NCBI RefSeq assembly: GCF_014805625.2
Contig: NW_023998415.1
Span: 35,327,638 to 35,391,637, forward strand
Reading direction: 5' to 3'
Length of the DNA stretch: 64,000 nucleotides
Source: Glossina fuscipes
Lineage: Eukaryota > Arthropoda > Insecta > Diptera > Glossinidae
This document shows, piece by piece, positions 1 through 12,084 of this stretch. The stretch's first letter is position 1, and the number at the start of each line of letters is the position of its first letter. Both the position numbers and the translations under genes were made by a program. The notes under the pieces were generated by a model. That model was not told the DNA's origin. It saw only the letters and a program-made list of their open reading frames with translations, and did no database searches.

Positions 1-639
1 TTTAATACAAAAGGAAGAGTATGTGCAATATTCTTCTTCATTATGCCTCTATTCGAAATCGAACTGGCGTTCTCAATCGGTTATTTAATCACAGATCGAA
101 GTATGTCTGCTAACTTATTTCGAATGTGATATTCCCACTCCATTCTGTTCTTATTTATTAGTACAGCATCTCCATAAGACTCACAAGAGAATCACAAAGA
201 CATTGCTATAAAAAGAAATGAGTGGAAAGTAAAATAAACTTATCCTAATTTAAATACATAGAAATAACTTGTGAATATGTGTAAGAGAAAAACAAGTCCT
301 GCGACTTTGGTCTTTACAAGTTTGATAATAATATTATTTGCAATTTTAATCAGATCAATTGAAACAGATAGTCGAAATGGTGTTAGCTTTCGATTGGTTT
401 CAAATCTCTAGTAAATGATGTACAATTGTTTTGGGGAAATGAAAACTTTGTTCTTAGAACCGATTTCTTTTCTTAAATCCTACATAATTTCAATTGCTAA
501 TGTTCGGATGAGAAAGGCGGGAAAGGAGATTTTCAATAGAAAAGTGAGTTTTCTTTCGGAACAATAGCTGTTATGTCACATTACATTGTATTTTCAAGCA
601 TTCTTTGACCATTTTGCGAATATACGGATATGCTATTCA

Positions 640-955
640 TCCCGAATTTGGAACTGAATTACCAAGAATTTATATACTTTACAAGGGTTTCTAAGATTGC
701 TTCGATTTGGCTTGTGAATCATTCGCATATATGTGCATTGTATAAAACATTAACAAACAAAATAACTGAGAAAATTGCTTGGAACCGATGAACAAACAGA
801 CAACTGAACAGACCGACATGCTTACGTCGAATCAGATTGCAATGCAGATCGGGAATATGTATACTTTGTGGGGTCTCTGCAGTTTCTTACTGAATGTTTG
901 GACGAAATGAATATACTCCTCATCCTTCTTCGATGAGGGGGTATACAAAATGAAG
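640..955 (+). repeat. Dispersed repeat family A, internally deleted copy
   Basis: Both ends of family A are present but the middle is missing. The left part, about 705-775 (ATAAAACATTAACAAA), aligns with the stretch just before the copy at 4.3 kb. The right part, 860-955 (a TTTGTGGGGTCTCTGCAGT-type segment, then GAATATACTCCTCATCC and a terminal GGTATA), aligns with the right ends of the copies at 5.0, 21.9, 32.5 and 47.7 kb. There is no coding content. The family is defined here only by comparing copies inside the window. Its class, DNA transposon derivative or other, is not known to me. Confidence 0.6.
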
Positions 956-2400
956 GCACAAGTTGCAATGCCATAAACTATTTTCTTGCAAAGCTATTTT
1001 TCTTTTTTAAATAGAAATTTAAATGAATATCTCTCTCCTAAGGAGGATATAAAACTTTATAAAAGACAAACTCTTGAAGTAATCCTCACTGTTGCAAAAA
1101 TTTTTACTTGATTAAGAGAACTAATTGATTCGATAAGTTCATAACAAAAATCATAATCAATCTTCACTATTTCACATTTTATTGTTTTACTATTTTATCA
1201 GTTGTTATTATTCATTTATAGTTTATTATCATATCATTTGAATAAACTCATAAGCAATACAAAGGAAAACCTTGTTTTGCTACAGTTTTTGAGGTCATAG
1301 TCTAACGACTTGTCCTCTATATTTCCTAATAATCGAAAGCAAATGAATTGCAAGCAGTTTCCCAGATACTTGTTCTATTCTCTTGTCTTTCATGACAATG
1401 ACTTACCTAATGCATACAATAGACAATGGTATACCTACTTCGAAGAATCTCTTCTCCATGCATTCGATTCTCCAATAGGAAAAGGATAATATTCGTGAAT
1501 ATCATAGGATGTCACCTCAAGCTTTTATTCAGTATACATTATTGACTAATATACTGATAATTCTATAACTGTTGCATTTGCCTTGTTAACATTAATTCTT
1601 AGTAGTTTGGTGGTGAAAAAGTCCTGATGTGTGATTTCAACTAATGTTAGACGTAGAGACTGACGGACATTCTATGAAACTTATTAGCAATGAAACAAAA
1701 AATCGATTGTCATTCTTTACTCCCTGTACGTCATATTAACAAAATTATGTAGAAGGTTTCACGCGTGATTTCATTATTTAGCGCAACTATCGTTGGCTAT
1801 TTTTAAAATCCTTATCAATTAATTACAAAGCATTGCAGAAGGGGGTTAAAGTGCGTTTCACACATGGCATTTGGTGGTATGGGTTGCTTAAAAAAACTTA
1901 TGCGACATGTTGTGAAGTGAAATTATAAATATTTCGATTTGCCAAAGATGATTTAGCATATTTCGCTCAGTTTCAAAGAGGATCATGGATTTAGCCGATA
2001 ATAACATATTGCGATCCATGCTCGTGAGCTACCCACCATCACTAAGAGAAACACATCCGACATATTCTAATTCAAATGTTTCATCTAAAACACGGTAAAA
2101 ATTTCAACGCCATCTGAATAGTTTTTGTCAATTTAGCGAAAAGTTTTAAAAATTTCAATTAACACAACTTCTCCTAGTGTAGTCGTAAGGAACGTTAATA
2201 AATTTGCGATACTTTTAATCTTTTTACCCTATTTTTCTCGATTTTGTTTGATTTTTATTATAATTTGCGTAAATGTAATGAAATTTCACGAAATTCTTTA
2301 CCTAATTTAGCTAAGATTTGAAATGTTCGGACCTTATAGATACATATAGAATTGATAAATGTTTTTAATCCACAATAAATGTCACAGATTCTCTAAAGTG
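956..2400. other. AT-rich unassigned stretch
   Basis: No open frame of note, no recognisable element terminus and no long simple repeat. Base composition is typical of the window. I see nothing here that I can name. Confidence 0.5.
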
Positions 2401-2409
2401 TATATATTT

Positions 2410-3550
2410 TTTTGGTTACTGTGTACGGTACGGCGAACTTTGTTTCAAAGGAACAGATGTCTTTGTTGGTTTAACGTAGGCACACTGTCTTGCCCGTTTA
2501 ACCCCACGGTGCCCGATGACGCACGGGTTAATTTTGCGAAATCGACGGCTTCCAGAGGGTTAGACAATCCCTGTAAGTTAGGAGCCTAAACCACACGGGA
2601 GAGTCCAGACATGTTTATTGTATATGGTTCAATGAACTCGGTCTGGTAAATGTTGAGGCCTATCATTACCTCTAATTATTCGTTTTTGGGATGATAGAAG
2701 AAGCCACAGTCGTCACGATACCCCCGAAGGGCCGTCACCAGCTGTTGGAGCTCACACATAAGTTAACTGTTGCGTTCAAGCTGGGAACTGAACATACTAG
2801 CTTCCACCGTGGTTTCCACATGTATGTAAATATGCAAACTTCCCTACGAAGGATCTTGGCAAGCCCTAATCTGCAGCAAAGTAATGCTATCACTTCTACC
2901 CTTGGGTACTCGTGACATAGTGAGGGGGCTGCTGACCCCGTGGAGCTTAAAGTTAGACTGTAAGGCCTTTACTCTTACTGCACGTGACGTAGTCACTCTT
3001 GCCTTGGTATTAACCATACAATCCCGGCTAGCCAACACCGGACTACCCTTCTTCAAGATATATTAGCATCGGGTGACATAACTGATATGGCGGGCAGTAC
3101 CATACTCTCAACTATTACTATATCAACGTTTTTTTACGTAACCGGTTACCAGCTAGTTGGTTAGTATTTGCTCCTTAGCAATAGTCTATGAGAAAAGAGT
3201 GCTTCTTCCAGTGTACCCCTAAGCTGTCTTTCAGTAAACTTGTCGCCAAGTTATAAACTCTTCTTCGCCGGTCAAATCCGTTTCCGGGGATCACCACAAG
3301 AAGGTGAGAGTTTCGGCATCTATGCTCCCCCAAAAGCATAGTATATTACCCCATTTCAAAGGAACACAATTGGTTGTAAATTTTGACCGGCCACTCTTGT
3401 TGGCTTAACACAAGTTCACCAAACAGGTTCACCTAGAATTATTAAAAGGACGTATGTAAATAAGGCGGCAGGGGAAGCAAGTATTGTTTGCAGTTTATAT
3501 TATACAACAGTGTTAGACTTTTCCTTAATAAAGTCTTCGTGGAAAGTTTC
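2410..3550. other. GC-richer island, probably an old insertion of unknown type
   Basis: This block is close to balanced in GC, with runs such as CCCCGAAGGGCCGTCACC, and it sits in much more AT-rich DNA. Frames are short (at most about 76 codons) on both strands and none resembles a family I know. A 13-base direct repeat TTTCAAAGGAACA occurs at 2443 and 3354. Each copy is followed by a TTGTTGG-TTAAC motif (2463 and about 3397), so the two flanks of the block share pieces. An AATAAA lies at 3527-3532, just before composition returns to normal. A decayed retroelement or a foreign insertion fits best. A non-coding exon or CpG-like host element is the alternative. Confidence 0.4.
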
Positions 3551-4239
3551 GAAATTTCGAAATCATTTCAATCGGACCAACCAATTACTAAGATATTATA
3601 TATAAATAAAAGAGCAGTGTGTGTTAAGTGAATTTTTACTTTATATGTAATGATTTGCATAAAGTGCTGCCAAATCATATAAAAAATATCAATAAAATAA
3701 ATCTACGCTCCGCTCTCTTTTACAATACAATGTCACAGACCATCGAGTGTTAATGTGGTGTGAATTAAAAAAAATTTCTATATAGATATTCTTGCTATAA
3801 CATTATTCTTATTCACTAAAATCGCGCCAATAAAATTTACATGAATTTCGTTTCGTATAATTGAAGTTAGTTAAGGAAAACCCGAAGCAGTTTCTAAGTT
3901 AAAAGAAAGGACAAAACTTTCTTTCTTACTTTTTCGCGCACCGTCCGTAGGTTCGCTCAATCGCTTGTCAGCGGGCATTATTTTCACTAATATAACAGTT
4001 TTTAAAGCTCTAACTGCTTCTATTAAGTATTCAGCATTAAAAGAAGTTGCAGATGACCTATATTCAGTTAAATGTCAATATTCGACAGAATAAAACTAAA
4101 GCACGAAGTTATTCATAATAATGGGTTTGGAAACAAATAGCTTAACATCCAATGGGTAGACAAGTTTTATCGTTTAAACGACCTTTGTTTTTTTTTGTTT
4201 TTTTTTTAATGCTTAAAAACAACTAAAAGGTGGAGTGAA

Positions 4240-5117
4240 TCGATTTGGTTAGTGATCTACCCACACATGTGTGTTATGTAAAACATTAACAAAGGAAATA
4301 AATAAGAAAATTATTACTTGGTCGTGACCGAATCTCTTATACCCATTGCTGCCATTCTAAGGAAGACAAAGAAAGTAAAAGTCGTAAATACTCATGCCCC
4401 ATAATATGAAGTGGGTGTAACTGATTTTTTATGTTTTCAAAATAAAAGTTTTCCTCGCATAGCGCATAGGCGTGTGGGCGTGTCCTCAGAAAAGCTTAGG
4501 TCCATACAAATTCTTTTGCAAATTTTTAGGCGATATCTTCATTTTCCGGCAGATACGACACATTTGTGCAGACAGACATATGAACTGACGAAGAGACGGT
4601 TAAGCTCAGGTGCATTTCAAATTTAAAACGCTCCAAAAATTTGTATACTTTATAAAGGTTTTGAAGTCCGCTTCTGTGCCTTGTAAAGTTTTCGAAATTA
4701 TGACGCACTATAAGCATTAAATTTTCGCATTTTTGTGCGTGAATTGCAGCGTCATCCAAAGAAAATACGTTTAAATTTTTGTGCATTTATCTGCAGTAGT
4801 TTTGCATTAATGATCGAAATACCAATTTCTGGTATTCTCAGTTTATGTAGCACTGTAGGCGTGTCCTTCGACCAATTTGGCCCATTTTCAATGCCAACGT
4901 GCGTGCAAGAACTTCCAATTTTTCCGCCAAATTTGAAAACGATAGCTTCTGTTTTAGGTCCAAAGAGACTATTTACAACGGAGGCTAGACACACGGACAG
5001 ACGAACAGAGATGAAGAGATGAAGAATATATGTATTTTGTGGGGGTCTCTGAAGTTTTCTTCTCGACGTTGCAAACATTTTAACAAAATTAATATACCTC
5101 TCATCCATAGGTATAAA
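4240..5117 (+). repeat. Dispersed repeat family A, near-complete copy
   Basis: One of two long same-strand copies; the other is at 21.2-22.0 kb. Landmarks in order are a short inverted repeat GGTCGTGACCGAA near 4321, a GTGGGTGTAACTGATTTTTT segment, AAAATAAAAGTTTTCC, GGGCGTGTCCTC and a GACAGACATATGAACTGACG segment. These are followed by ATAATGATCGAAATACCAAT-like sequence, GGCGTGTCCTTCGACCAAT (conserved almost base for base in the other copy), GTGCGTGCAAGAACTTCCAA and TTAGGTCCAAAGAG. The end is a GTCTCTGAAGTTTTCTTCT / GTTGCAAACATTTTAAC block and a final GGTATAAAA. Open frames on both strands (118 codons at most) are not shared between copies, so the repeat looks non-coding. Homology extends about 70 bp left of the palindrome into the 700-775 region. 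Confidence 0.75.
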
Positions 5118-6545
5118 AAAAAAAGCAAGAAGAGAAAAAATGCATATAAAGGCAGCTTTTAAGTACCGAGTTTACCTTTAAAATTTTAATAATAATTTCT
5201 TAATGTAAAACACTGAATGCATTGAATCAATACGATTTACTGATGATATACGTAAAAGGTGAAAAGCAAATATATGTATATATATATATATATATATTGT
5301 TCTTGGAAAAGTTTTCTTAGAAGATGAATACAATTTTAAAGTGTTTCGATAAGAAAGACTGATAAAGAGTACAAGACCTTGTCAAAAACAAAAAAAAGTC
5401 AATAAAGTAAAAAGGATAGCAGCAACGCTTGCATTGACATCGAGCGACTGCAAAAGCTCGTAATCGATTCGCTTAAATGGCGAAAGCGTACACTGTTGTC
5501 TGGGTTATTGCTGTTGTTGTGTGTAATATTACTTAATGACATCTATCTAAGTGTATTTTGAATTCGTATACATTTGAAAGATTCTATTTAAATTAATTTA
5601 TATGCAGAGTCAATGTTAAATAAATATGGAAGATAAAATGTTACATAGTTGTGATTGAGTTGAGGCATTTCAACAAAATTCCAGACAGGGCCGTCAAAAA
5701 GGGACTGACAATAACTCTATCCCTTGAGTTAATCAATAATAATGATTTATAAATGCTAAATAGGAATTCCGAGGACTATGTATATGTTCGCGTAAGGTAA
5801 GAATGCTTACAACACTCGAAGGGTGTTTTCACCAATCGCATTAAGTATTCAGGATAAGCATACGATTCCGAATTATTGTGAGAGCAACTATCCGTAAATA
5901 AATGAACAATCTACTTTTCGCGGAAATGCAAATCAGTGAAAGTACAATACACTGAAAACATTTTTTTAATAAAAAAAACCGCATTTGTTGTTCATTAGGC
6001 ATAAGCTATTTTACAGCAGCTATGCAGCCTAGGGTCCCCTTAATTGTGCATTTTTAAATAAAAGCTGATGGGTATAACATAATTTTCTTATATATATCCA
6101 AGCCTGTCTTCCTCTTTCTACGGCTAATGCGTTTTGTTTTGCCATCGTTCAAATCCGTTTACAGCTCGACCAAATTTCATCACTTAAGGCATAGTTTGAA
6201 TATACCTCATAATATTGTATATAAGCCCAACAGAATGGCAAAGGAAATTTAGCTAACCGTGTTACCTATTACTGTATTGTATATGATAACATAATGAAAG
6301 TATAAAAGTGAAAGAAAAATCTTAAATAGATCGAATGTGTGCAAAGGAATAATTCTATCCGAGCTTTTCCCAAAATTGTATATTCCCCTTTTAAATGAAT
6401 GCAAAATTCTTGGATCACGACTTTCGTCCCTTCAAATTCTTTCGGAAAAGGATAAGCAGTTGTGCGGCAACAAGACCCAATTTTTGTGATTTTACGATAA
6501 ATATTGACACGAAATAATAGTAAAGATAGATGAAGAATTGTGTTG
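5118..6545. other. AT-rich unassigned stretch with a (TA)n microsatellite
   Basis: Contains a (TA)n tract at 5271-5298. There is otherwise no gene, no long frame and no element terminus that I recognise. Confidence 0.5.
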
Positions 6546-6549
6546 GGTT

Positions 6550-6600
6550 AAACGATGTAGGGTATTTAATAGTCGGCCTTGACCGACTATAATGTTTTAA
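6550..6600 (-). repeat. Family B terminus with a perfect hairpin
   Basis: GATGTAGGGTATTTAAT is followed by an 8-bp perfect stem (ATAGTCGG at 6569-6576, CCGACTAT at 6583-6590) around a 6-base loop. On the opposite strand this reads hairpin then ATACCCTACA, which matches the left end of other family B copies at 52.0 and 18.9 kb. No family B interior follows, so this is an isolated end. Confidence 0.5.
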
Positions 6601-6662
6601 CTTGTTTTATCAACGTGTACTGCCCGCTTTTGTCTTTGTTTTTTATTTCCTAAACTATTATA

Positions 6663-7020
6663 TTAGGTCATAGGAAAAGTCTTTGCAATTTTTTCCGCGA
6701 AATGGTGTTAATGCCCATATATCGGGCAACACTCAATGGATTGTCTCGAGCGAATGTATGCTTAAAAGGTGACATTTCAGCTTAAATTTTCTGTGCAGAT
6801 AGTTTTCTAATCTTTTGCTCGCGTGAAAAGTTCTATTGATTTGAAAATATTTGAAGAAATATGCTTTGTGCGAAAACACGGTGAGAATGCGTTGAGTGAA
6901 CGAAAGACCTAGGAGTGATTTGCTCGATTCTGTTGAGGAAATTTCGATATCAATGTTATACAGCGCTGTGGTCGAAAGAGTCGATGATATTTTGCAACTG
7001 GTGGTCTGTTCTGGACAAAG
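6663..7020 (+). mobile_element. mariner relic, 5' terminus and start of transposase
   Basis: Begins with TTAGGTCATAGGAAAAGT directly after a TA dinucleotide (6661-6662), the target expected for Tc1/mariner elements. The frame from about 6853 to 7010 reads like the N-terminal helix-turn-helix region of a mariner transposase (HGENALSER, then FARF, GNFDI and a CGRKSR segment), but it is cut by at least four in-frame stops (TAG and TGA). The rest of the transposase, with the DDD catalytic core, and the right terminus are missing. A related deleted copy at 22.6 kb shares the leader, including GGCAACACTCA. It is a dead fragment. Confidence 0.75.
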
Positions 7021-7506
7021 TAATAACTAGTAAGTAAGAGTTTAAATGCCAACCTGCGATGATTACAATGAAAGTCTATATAAGATTTATCCTATACTTG
7101 CCCAAATAAGATTGTGTAAGTGGATTTTTTTACGTCTCGCAGTGACAGCCGACGACGAAGGATTAAAATCTTCGACATACGCAATGAAAATAACTTTTTT
7201 CATACATACATATTGCAAAAGTAAAATATGATAAATACATACGTCCAGAGGGTTCACATTGGTGCACTTAATAATTTATAACGCAAAACACATAAAAATA
7301 ATTCTTTCACATAACTTATATAAGAGTATATTTGGCGTAATTTATTTTCGCAAAGTTCTTTTTTAAATTTATTTATTTTGTGCACGTGAGCACAGATGCC
7401 TTGTTTTAGGATCGTTCCTAATGGTTCCCCATTTACTCATTAAATTATTAATAGTATGAAGGTAGAGTCAAATTTCTCGCAAAAATATATTTTCATTATT
7501 TTAGAA

Positions 7507-7542
<36 letters not shown>

Positions 7543-8111
7543 GCTAAGCCAAAGTGGTGCTGCATCCGACACTGAAATAACAAATTGTACATATATGCGA
7601 CATATGCAAGCATATATTGTTTAATATAAAGCCGAATTTTTTGTTTAGCTTGCTTTTCTGCTATTGTCAGTCAGTTGTCGAAAAATAGAAAAAACCATCT
7701 GAAGCATTGTTTTTTTTCTCTTCTGTCTTTTATTGTTATTATTATTATTATTATTATTTTTTTTTTTATATTTTTGCTTTGGTTTGGAAAATCTATGTTA
7801 AATCGCCTGGGGACTTCACTTTGTGTTCTTATATTCTATTTAATGTTATGTATGTAATACAACAATCAAGTGCATAAAATTTGCGCAAAATAACCAGTGC
7901 ATAAAAATTATTGTTGTTGCTGCATTGCTTTGAACTTGAACGCGGTCTCGCTATTTTCACTTTTATCATGCGCACACAAACATATGGCATTAAAATAGTT
8001 TATTGTCGGCGACGCTGAGAAACCGAAATGTCTACATTGTGTATTTAGAATTTGAAAATTAATTAAAAATTTAAATTTTGCAAATATAAATACTTATGCA
8101 AGCACCTCTCT

Positions 8112-8146
<35 letters not shown>

Positions 8147-8690
8147 ATGTTTGAGATTGTAATAGCTATGCGAAGAGAAGAAGTTCTTAAATTTGTTCAA
8201 CTTTTATATACTGCTCAGCCTAAAAAATATTGCTGAGTATTCAGAAAGTCAAATGTTATTTATATATACATATATATGTCTATATATATATATGGATTAA
8301 AATTGAATATTAAACAACGTTAATCTTGTGCAAAATAAATCGTTTCATATATTTTTTGTCTATGGCCTAATAGATAATAAATCAACATTTTATTGCTTTT
8401 TTTTGCTTCTCTCTTGGGATTTTAGAAACGTGTTCTATTCAATAATGTATCCCAAGTGTTTTTACGACTTTGTAGTTTTTATAAACTTTTTCCTGTAATT
8501 AACTAAAAACACTTACGTTTAATATGAGAGAATAAAAAAAAAAAAACCCATAGAAGGAGACAGAATGAAAATGATTAGAATTTTAATTAAACAAGGTAAG
8601 TGAGACAAGCAATTCTCTATAACCTATTCATTCTTTTTTTTTTTTTTTATATACAGTTGTATTATTGAGTTAGAGAACTTATTATAATGT
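7021..8690. other. Unassigned AT-rich stretch with microsatellites
   Basis: Holds (ACT)n at 7507-7542, (TTA)n at about 7736-7757 followed by poly-T, (TA)n at 8115-8143 and TA-rich blocks at 8258-8293. I see no gene or transposon terminus. Confidence 0.5.
7507..7542. repeat. (ACT)n trinucleotide microsatellite
   Basis: Twelve consecutive ACT units with no coding frame around them. Confidence 0.95.
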
Positions 8691-8691
8691 A

Positions 8692-9798
8692 CGAGGGTTG
8701 GCTGAAAAGTTTCCAATTTTTTCACAAAATAAAGTTTTTTGTTACCCATCAATGTAATCTCCTTTAAAATTTTAATACTCTTGTCCAGATCCATAGAGTA
8801 CGTTGCAGTTACCGTAAAGATTTCATAATTTCGATCTAAATTCTTTCTACTAGAAAATCATTTTAAGGTATGTACATAGATAACAATCGTTGTGGTGTGC
8901 ACTGGGTAGAGGAGCAATTCGAGTTTCAAATAATTCAATTTTGTCATCGCAACCATTGAGTTGTGACGCTGTGCGTTGTCTTGATGGCAAAACACGCTTT
9001 TCTTTACCATGCGGAGCCATTTGATCTCAATTTGTTCCGTCACTTGAATCAAAGCTTCCATTTGGTTCTTTCCGCCCTTCCTTTTTCAAAGTAATCGATA
9101 GATAAAATCCCAAATAAGGAGATCATAATCCTGCTAGCTGGATTTTTGTGGTCCTCTCGCACTATTCCTAAGCGATCCTTGTCACTCGGCAAAATGTCGA
9201 TTTGATGCGGGAATGTAGTAGGTTTGTGTCATGTTATTATAAAAATCTCATCCTTCGGTGATGGGCATAACAAGTGATGGATGTATGTTTGACGCATTAT
9301 TTCAATCACAGTTCACCGATTGTGTAAGACATTGACGATTGCGGCTACAAGTCCTTCTAACTTTAATGCAATGGCCGTTTCGCAGCACCATTTCGCATAT
9401 TTAAACGATGCTCTCCCTAGTGGTTAGAGTTTGTGGTCGTCGTCCCTCCCAAACTGCCACAATCACGTTTCAAATTAAGCTACCCAATACTTCGCCATAG
9501 TAAATGATGGTCCAGGGTCTTCGTATACAGTGTCCAGCTCGTCTTTGTTCTTTCTATGGGCATAATGACTTTCAAAAACATGTACTTAATGCCTTAATGC
9601 CTTTATGTAACAATGCCTCATATTTTTTTAAATTGAACAAAAATGGTCACATCGATGCATTCGAAGGATTGTCAAACGATAACTACGCATCCAAAATGAC
9701 TTGAATCTTCATCAGCACTTGTCAATGGATGCATAAATTTTTGTGAACAGTTATTAATGGCTTCATGTTCAAATCGAAAACTTTTCGACTAAACTACG
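8692..9798 (-). mobile_element. mariner element, both ends present, transposase broken
   Basis: Both termini can be seen. CGAGGGTTGGCTGAAAAGTT on the left faces CTTTTCGACTAAACTACG on the right. About 15 of the 21 terminal bases match as inverted repeats, and each end is flanked by TA (8690-8691 and 9799-9800), the mariner target duplication. The transposase is on the minus strand. The piece at 9061-8858 contains the family motif HQDNA followed by AMTKL and LELL, which is the region of the second catalytic Asp. Further along are IDYFEKG-like (about 9100) and FKGDYIDG-like (about 8755) segments at places expected in mariner proteins. Stops and shifts break the frame throughout. The length of 1,107 bp is somewhat short of the usual 1.25-1.3 kb, so small deletions are likely. 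Confidence 0.85.
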
Positions 9799-9800
9799 TA

Positions 9801-10890
9801 TATTCCGTATAATATGATGAAGATTGCCATAGTATGCATATCGTCTTAATAGAAATGTTATGAATGAAAAACACCGCAAAGCCATAAAGATGAGACGCAA
9901 ATGAATAACGAATTAAAACTAATTTAACATTCTAATGAAATTAGGAAACCGCCACAGCGGCTTTTACTAATGATAAAGTGAAATTCATGTATTGGTCAGG
10001 AATGTCACAATCGCTGAAAGCAATTTCTTTTGTATTACATCAGCGTATTCCGACTCCTATCGATTTTGATTGATTTGCGACATTTAAGGTCAAGAGTCGC
10101 ATCTCTTTATATTGTAAATATATCCGAGAAATTTCATTTCAGTTAAACCAATTATTTTTCACATCTTCCTTATATGTACGTTAAAGGTTTATCTTGCATA
10201 GGTCCATCATGTTAAATGGTTTTACTAAATGAGATTAATTTTAATGTTACCATACATCCGTTAAGGAATTACTGAACTTTTTATGAAACTTAGCCAATAC
10301 AAAATCAGCTTTTTAAACCACTTAGGGTCCTTTAAAAAAAATTTAAATGATGTTTACAATTTAATCCCTTTAGCGGATCCGATATGTTCCACTAAAGCTA
10401 TTCGATGTCGATTTTATCTTTGCCATGTGCCGCCATGTTTGTACTGAAATAACATTCTACATAGTACATCCTTAATTGACTGATTCGGTTATGGATGCGA
10501 TGGTGATGTGCTGACTTCCATTATTAGTTCGAAGATTTCTTATATTAAGTTCAGCTGTATCTAAATTGTACCTGTATCATGTGTGTGTATGTGTGTGTGT
10601 GTGTGTGTAGTAAATAAATATGAAATAACAGTCAAATCGAATACCTTCTACAAGGTTACAATACACAGATAACGGTGGAATTTTGCATCTCATCAAGACT
10701 TTTTTTCCCTTTCCCTAACTTTTCATATTATTTTCACAAAGATTTTTTATTACATAAGACAGATCTTTGGACTTGGATTTGGGACGGAAGGAAATGCAGT
10801 AAGTACTAGAGTAGTAAAATTCGCGGATATTATTAAGCGTACATTTATGAGCATTAAAAAGATGAATTATTAAAGAATATATGGCATAAC
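9801..10890. other. Unassigned AT-rich stretch
   Basis: Only a (GT)n tract (10580-10609) stands out. No gene was recognised. Confidence 0.5.
10580..10609. repeat. (GT)n microsatellite
   Basis: Runs of TG dinucleotides with one TATG interruption. Confidence 0.9.
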
Positions 10891-10899
10891 GGTATCATT

Positions 10900-11115
10900 C
10901 TCTCGCAGGACTTAGGACACTTCGCTTAATACAGTTATTCATATAAGGGCTTCGCAGAATAAAGCGTTATGCGGGAAGTGGAGAAACGGCCAGACAAACT
11001 TAAATCGTGTCAGAAAGTGTATCTGAACCAATGGGCTTAATAAAAGTTGAGTATATTACAAGTATTTTTTGGGTCTTGCATACCTCCGTATAAACTTAAT
11101 ATACTCTTGTATCAC
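10900..11115 (+). repeat. Family B, internally deleted copy
   Basis: The left-end segment CACTTCGCTTAATACAGTTA (nearly identical to the start of the 52.0 kb copy) is followed within 70 bp by the right-hand segment. That segment is GGAAGTGGAGAAACGGCCAG then AGACAAACTTAAATCGTGTC, and it ends with CCGTATAAACTTAATATACT and CACAAGCG. The interior seen at 34 and 52 kb is gone. Confidence 0.5.
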
Positions 11116-11711
11116 AAGCGCAGTAAATTTTCAATTTTTGAGTTGAATTCATGATTAACGCTCACAATTGTCGCATAGAATCACCCATTCCTTGCGAGTC
11201 TCGTTCAGCCTTATAGACTCAACGTTGCGTTTACACACAGTTTCATTTCGCAAAAACGCTTTCCAAAGACATCTTAGTGTATTAGGTAAGTAAGAAATCA
11301 ATATAGAGAGATAGATAGAGAACATTAGGCTGTAAAATCACTTTTCTGAATTCCTTCGGAACAAACATTTTTTTTTTTTGCGTAATAAATGTTTTTCACG
11401 TATTTTAAAGGCTTCAAAGCATTCATTAAAGAAAAATTTAATTTTTTGAAAAACGGTCCAGTCCGAAAGGAAACAATGTGCATGTACGTATATACGTTGC
11501 ATACATTTCGCAAATGAAACAAACAACAAGCATTCTAGCTCTTTGTAAACAATGGTGAAAGCGGAAAAATAGTTCGTTTAATGCAAAAACACTACACTAT
11601 ACTATACTACATTATTATAATATATTAGACGGGACGTTGCGCTACGAATATTTGCGCGACAATATTATTATATCATGACATCCGATGTAAACAAACGTTA
11701 TAAAAGAGAGC

Positions 11712-11742
<31 letters not shown>

Positions 11743-12084
11743 CAAACTAAAAAAAAATGAAATGAGCGCAATTACTGATTTTATTCCGACATGCATGATG
11801 TACATAAGAGTACGCACTATGAACATACGTGTGTCATAAGTGACTGCCTGCGTGAGTGTATTAGCCCTATAACAGAAATGTTTGTGTGCGCTTGTGCATG
11901 CGTTTATTTACGTTTACATTTGTGTTGGTCTGTTTGAAAAAAGAGTAAAACTAATCAGAGTGATGTCAGCTAATTGGAATTGTTTACAATGCATATCAAT
12001 TCATACATAGCAAGATTTTCAATTTCCTTACTTGCATAATACTTCAACGTGTTGTCAGCGTAAAATGCAAGTATTCTATTTTTA
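11116..12084. other. Unassigned stretch with a (GA)n tract
   Basis: Contains a (GA)n run at 11716-11742. Two short minus-strand frames at 11325-11529 overlap each other and resemble nothing I know. Confidence 0.45.

Noticed and set aside
4752..5108. 118-codon minus-strand frame and a 95-codon plus frame on top of it
   Set aside because: Both fall in the family A repeat. The equivalent stretch at 21.7 kb is interrupted, so coding is not supported.
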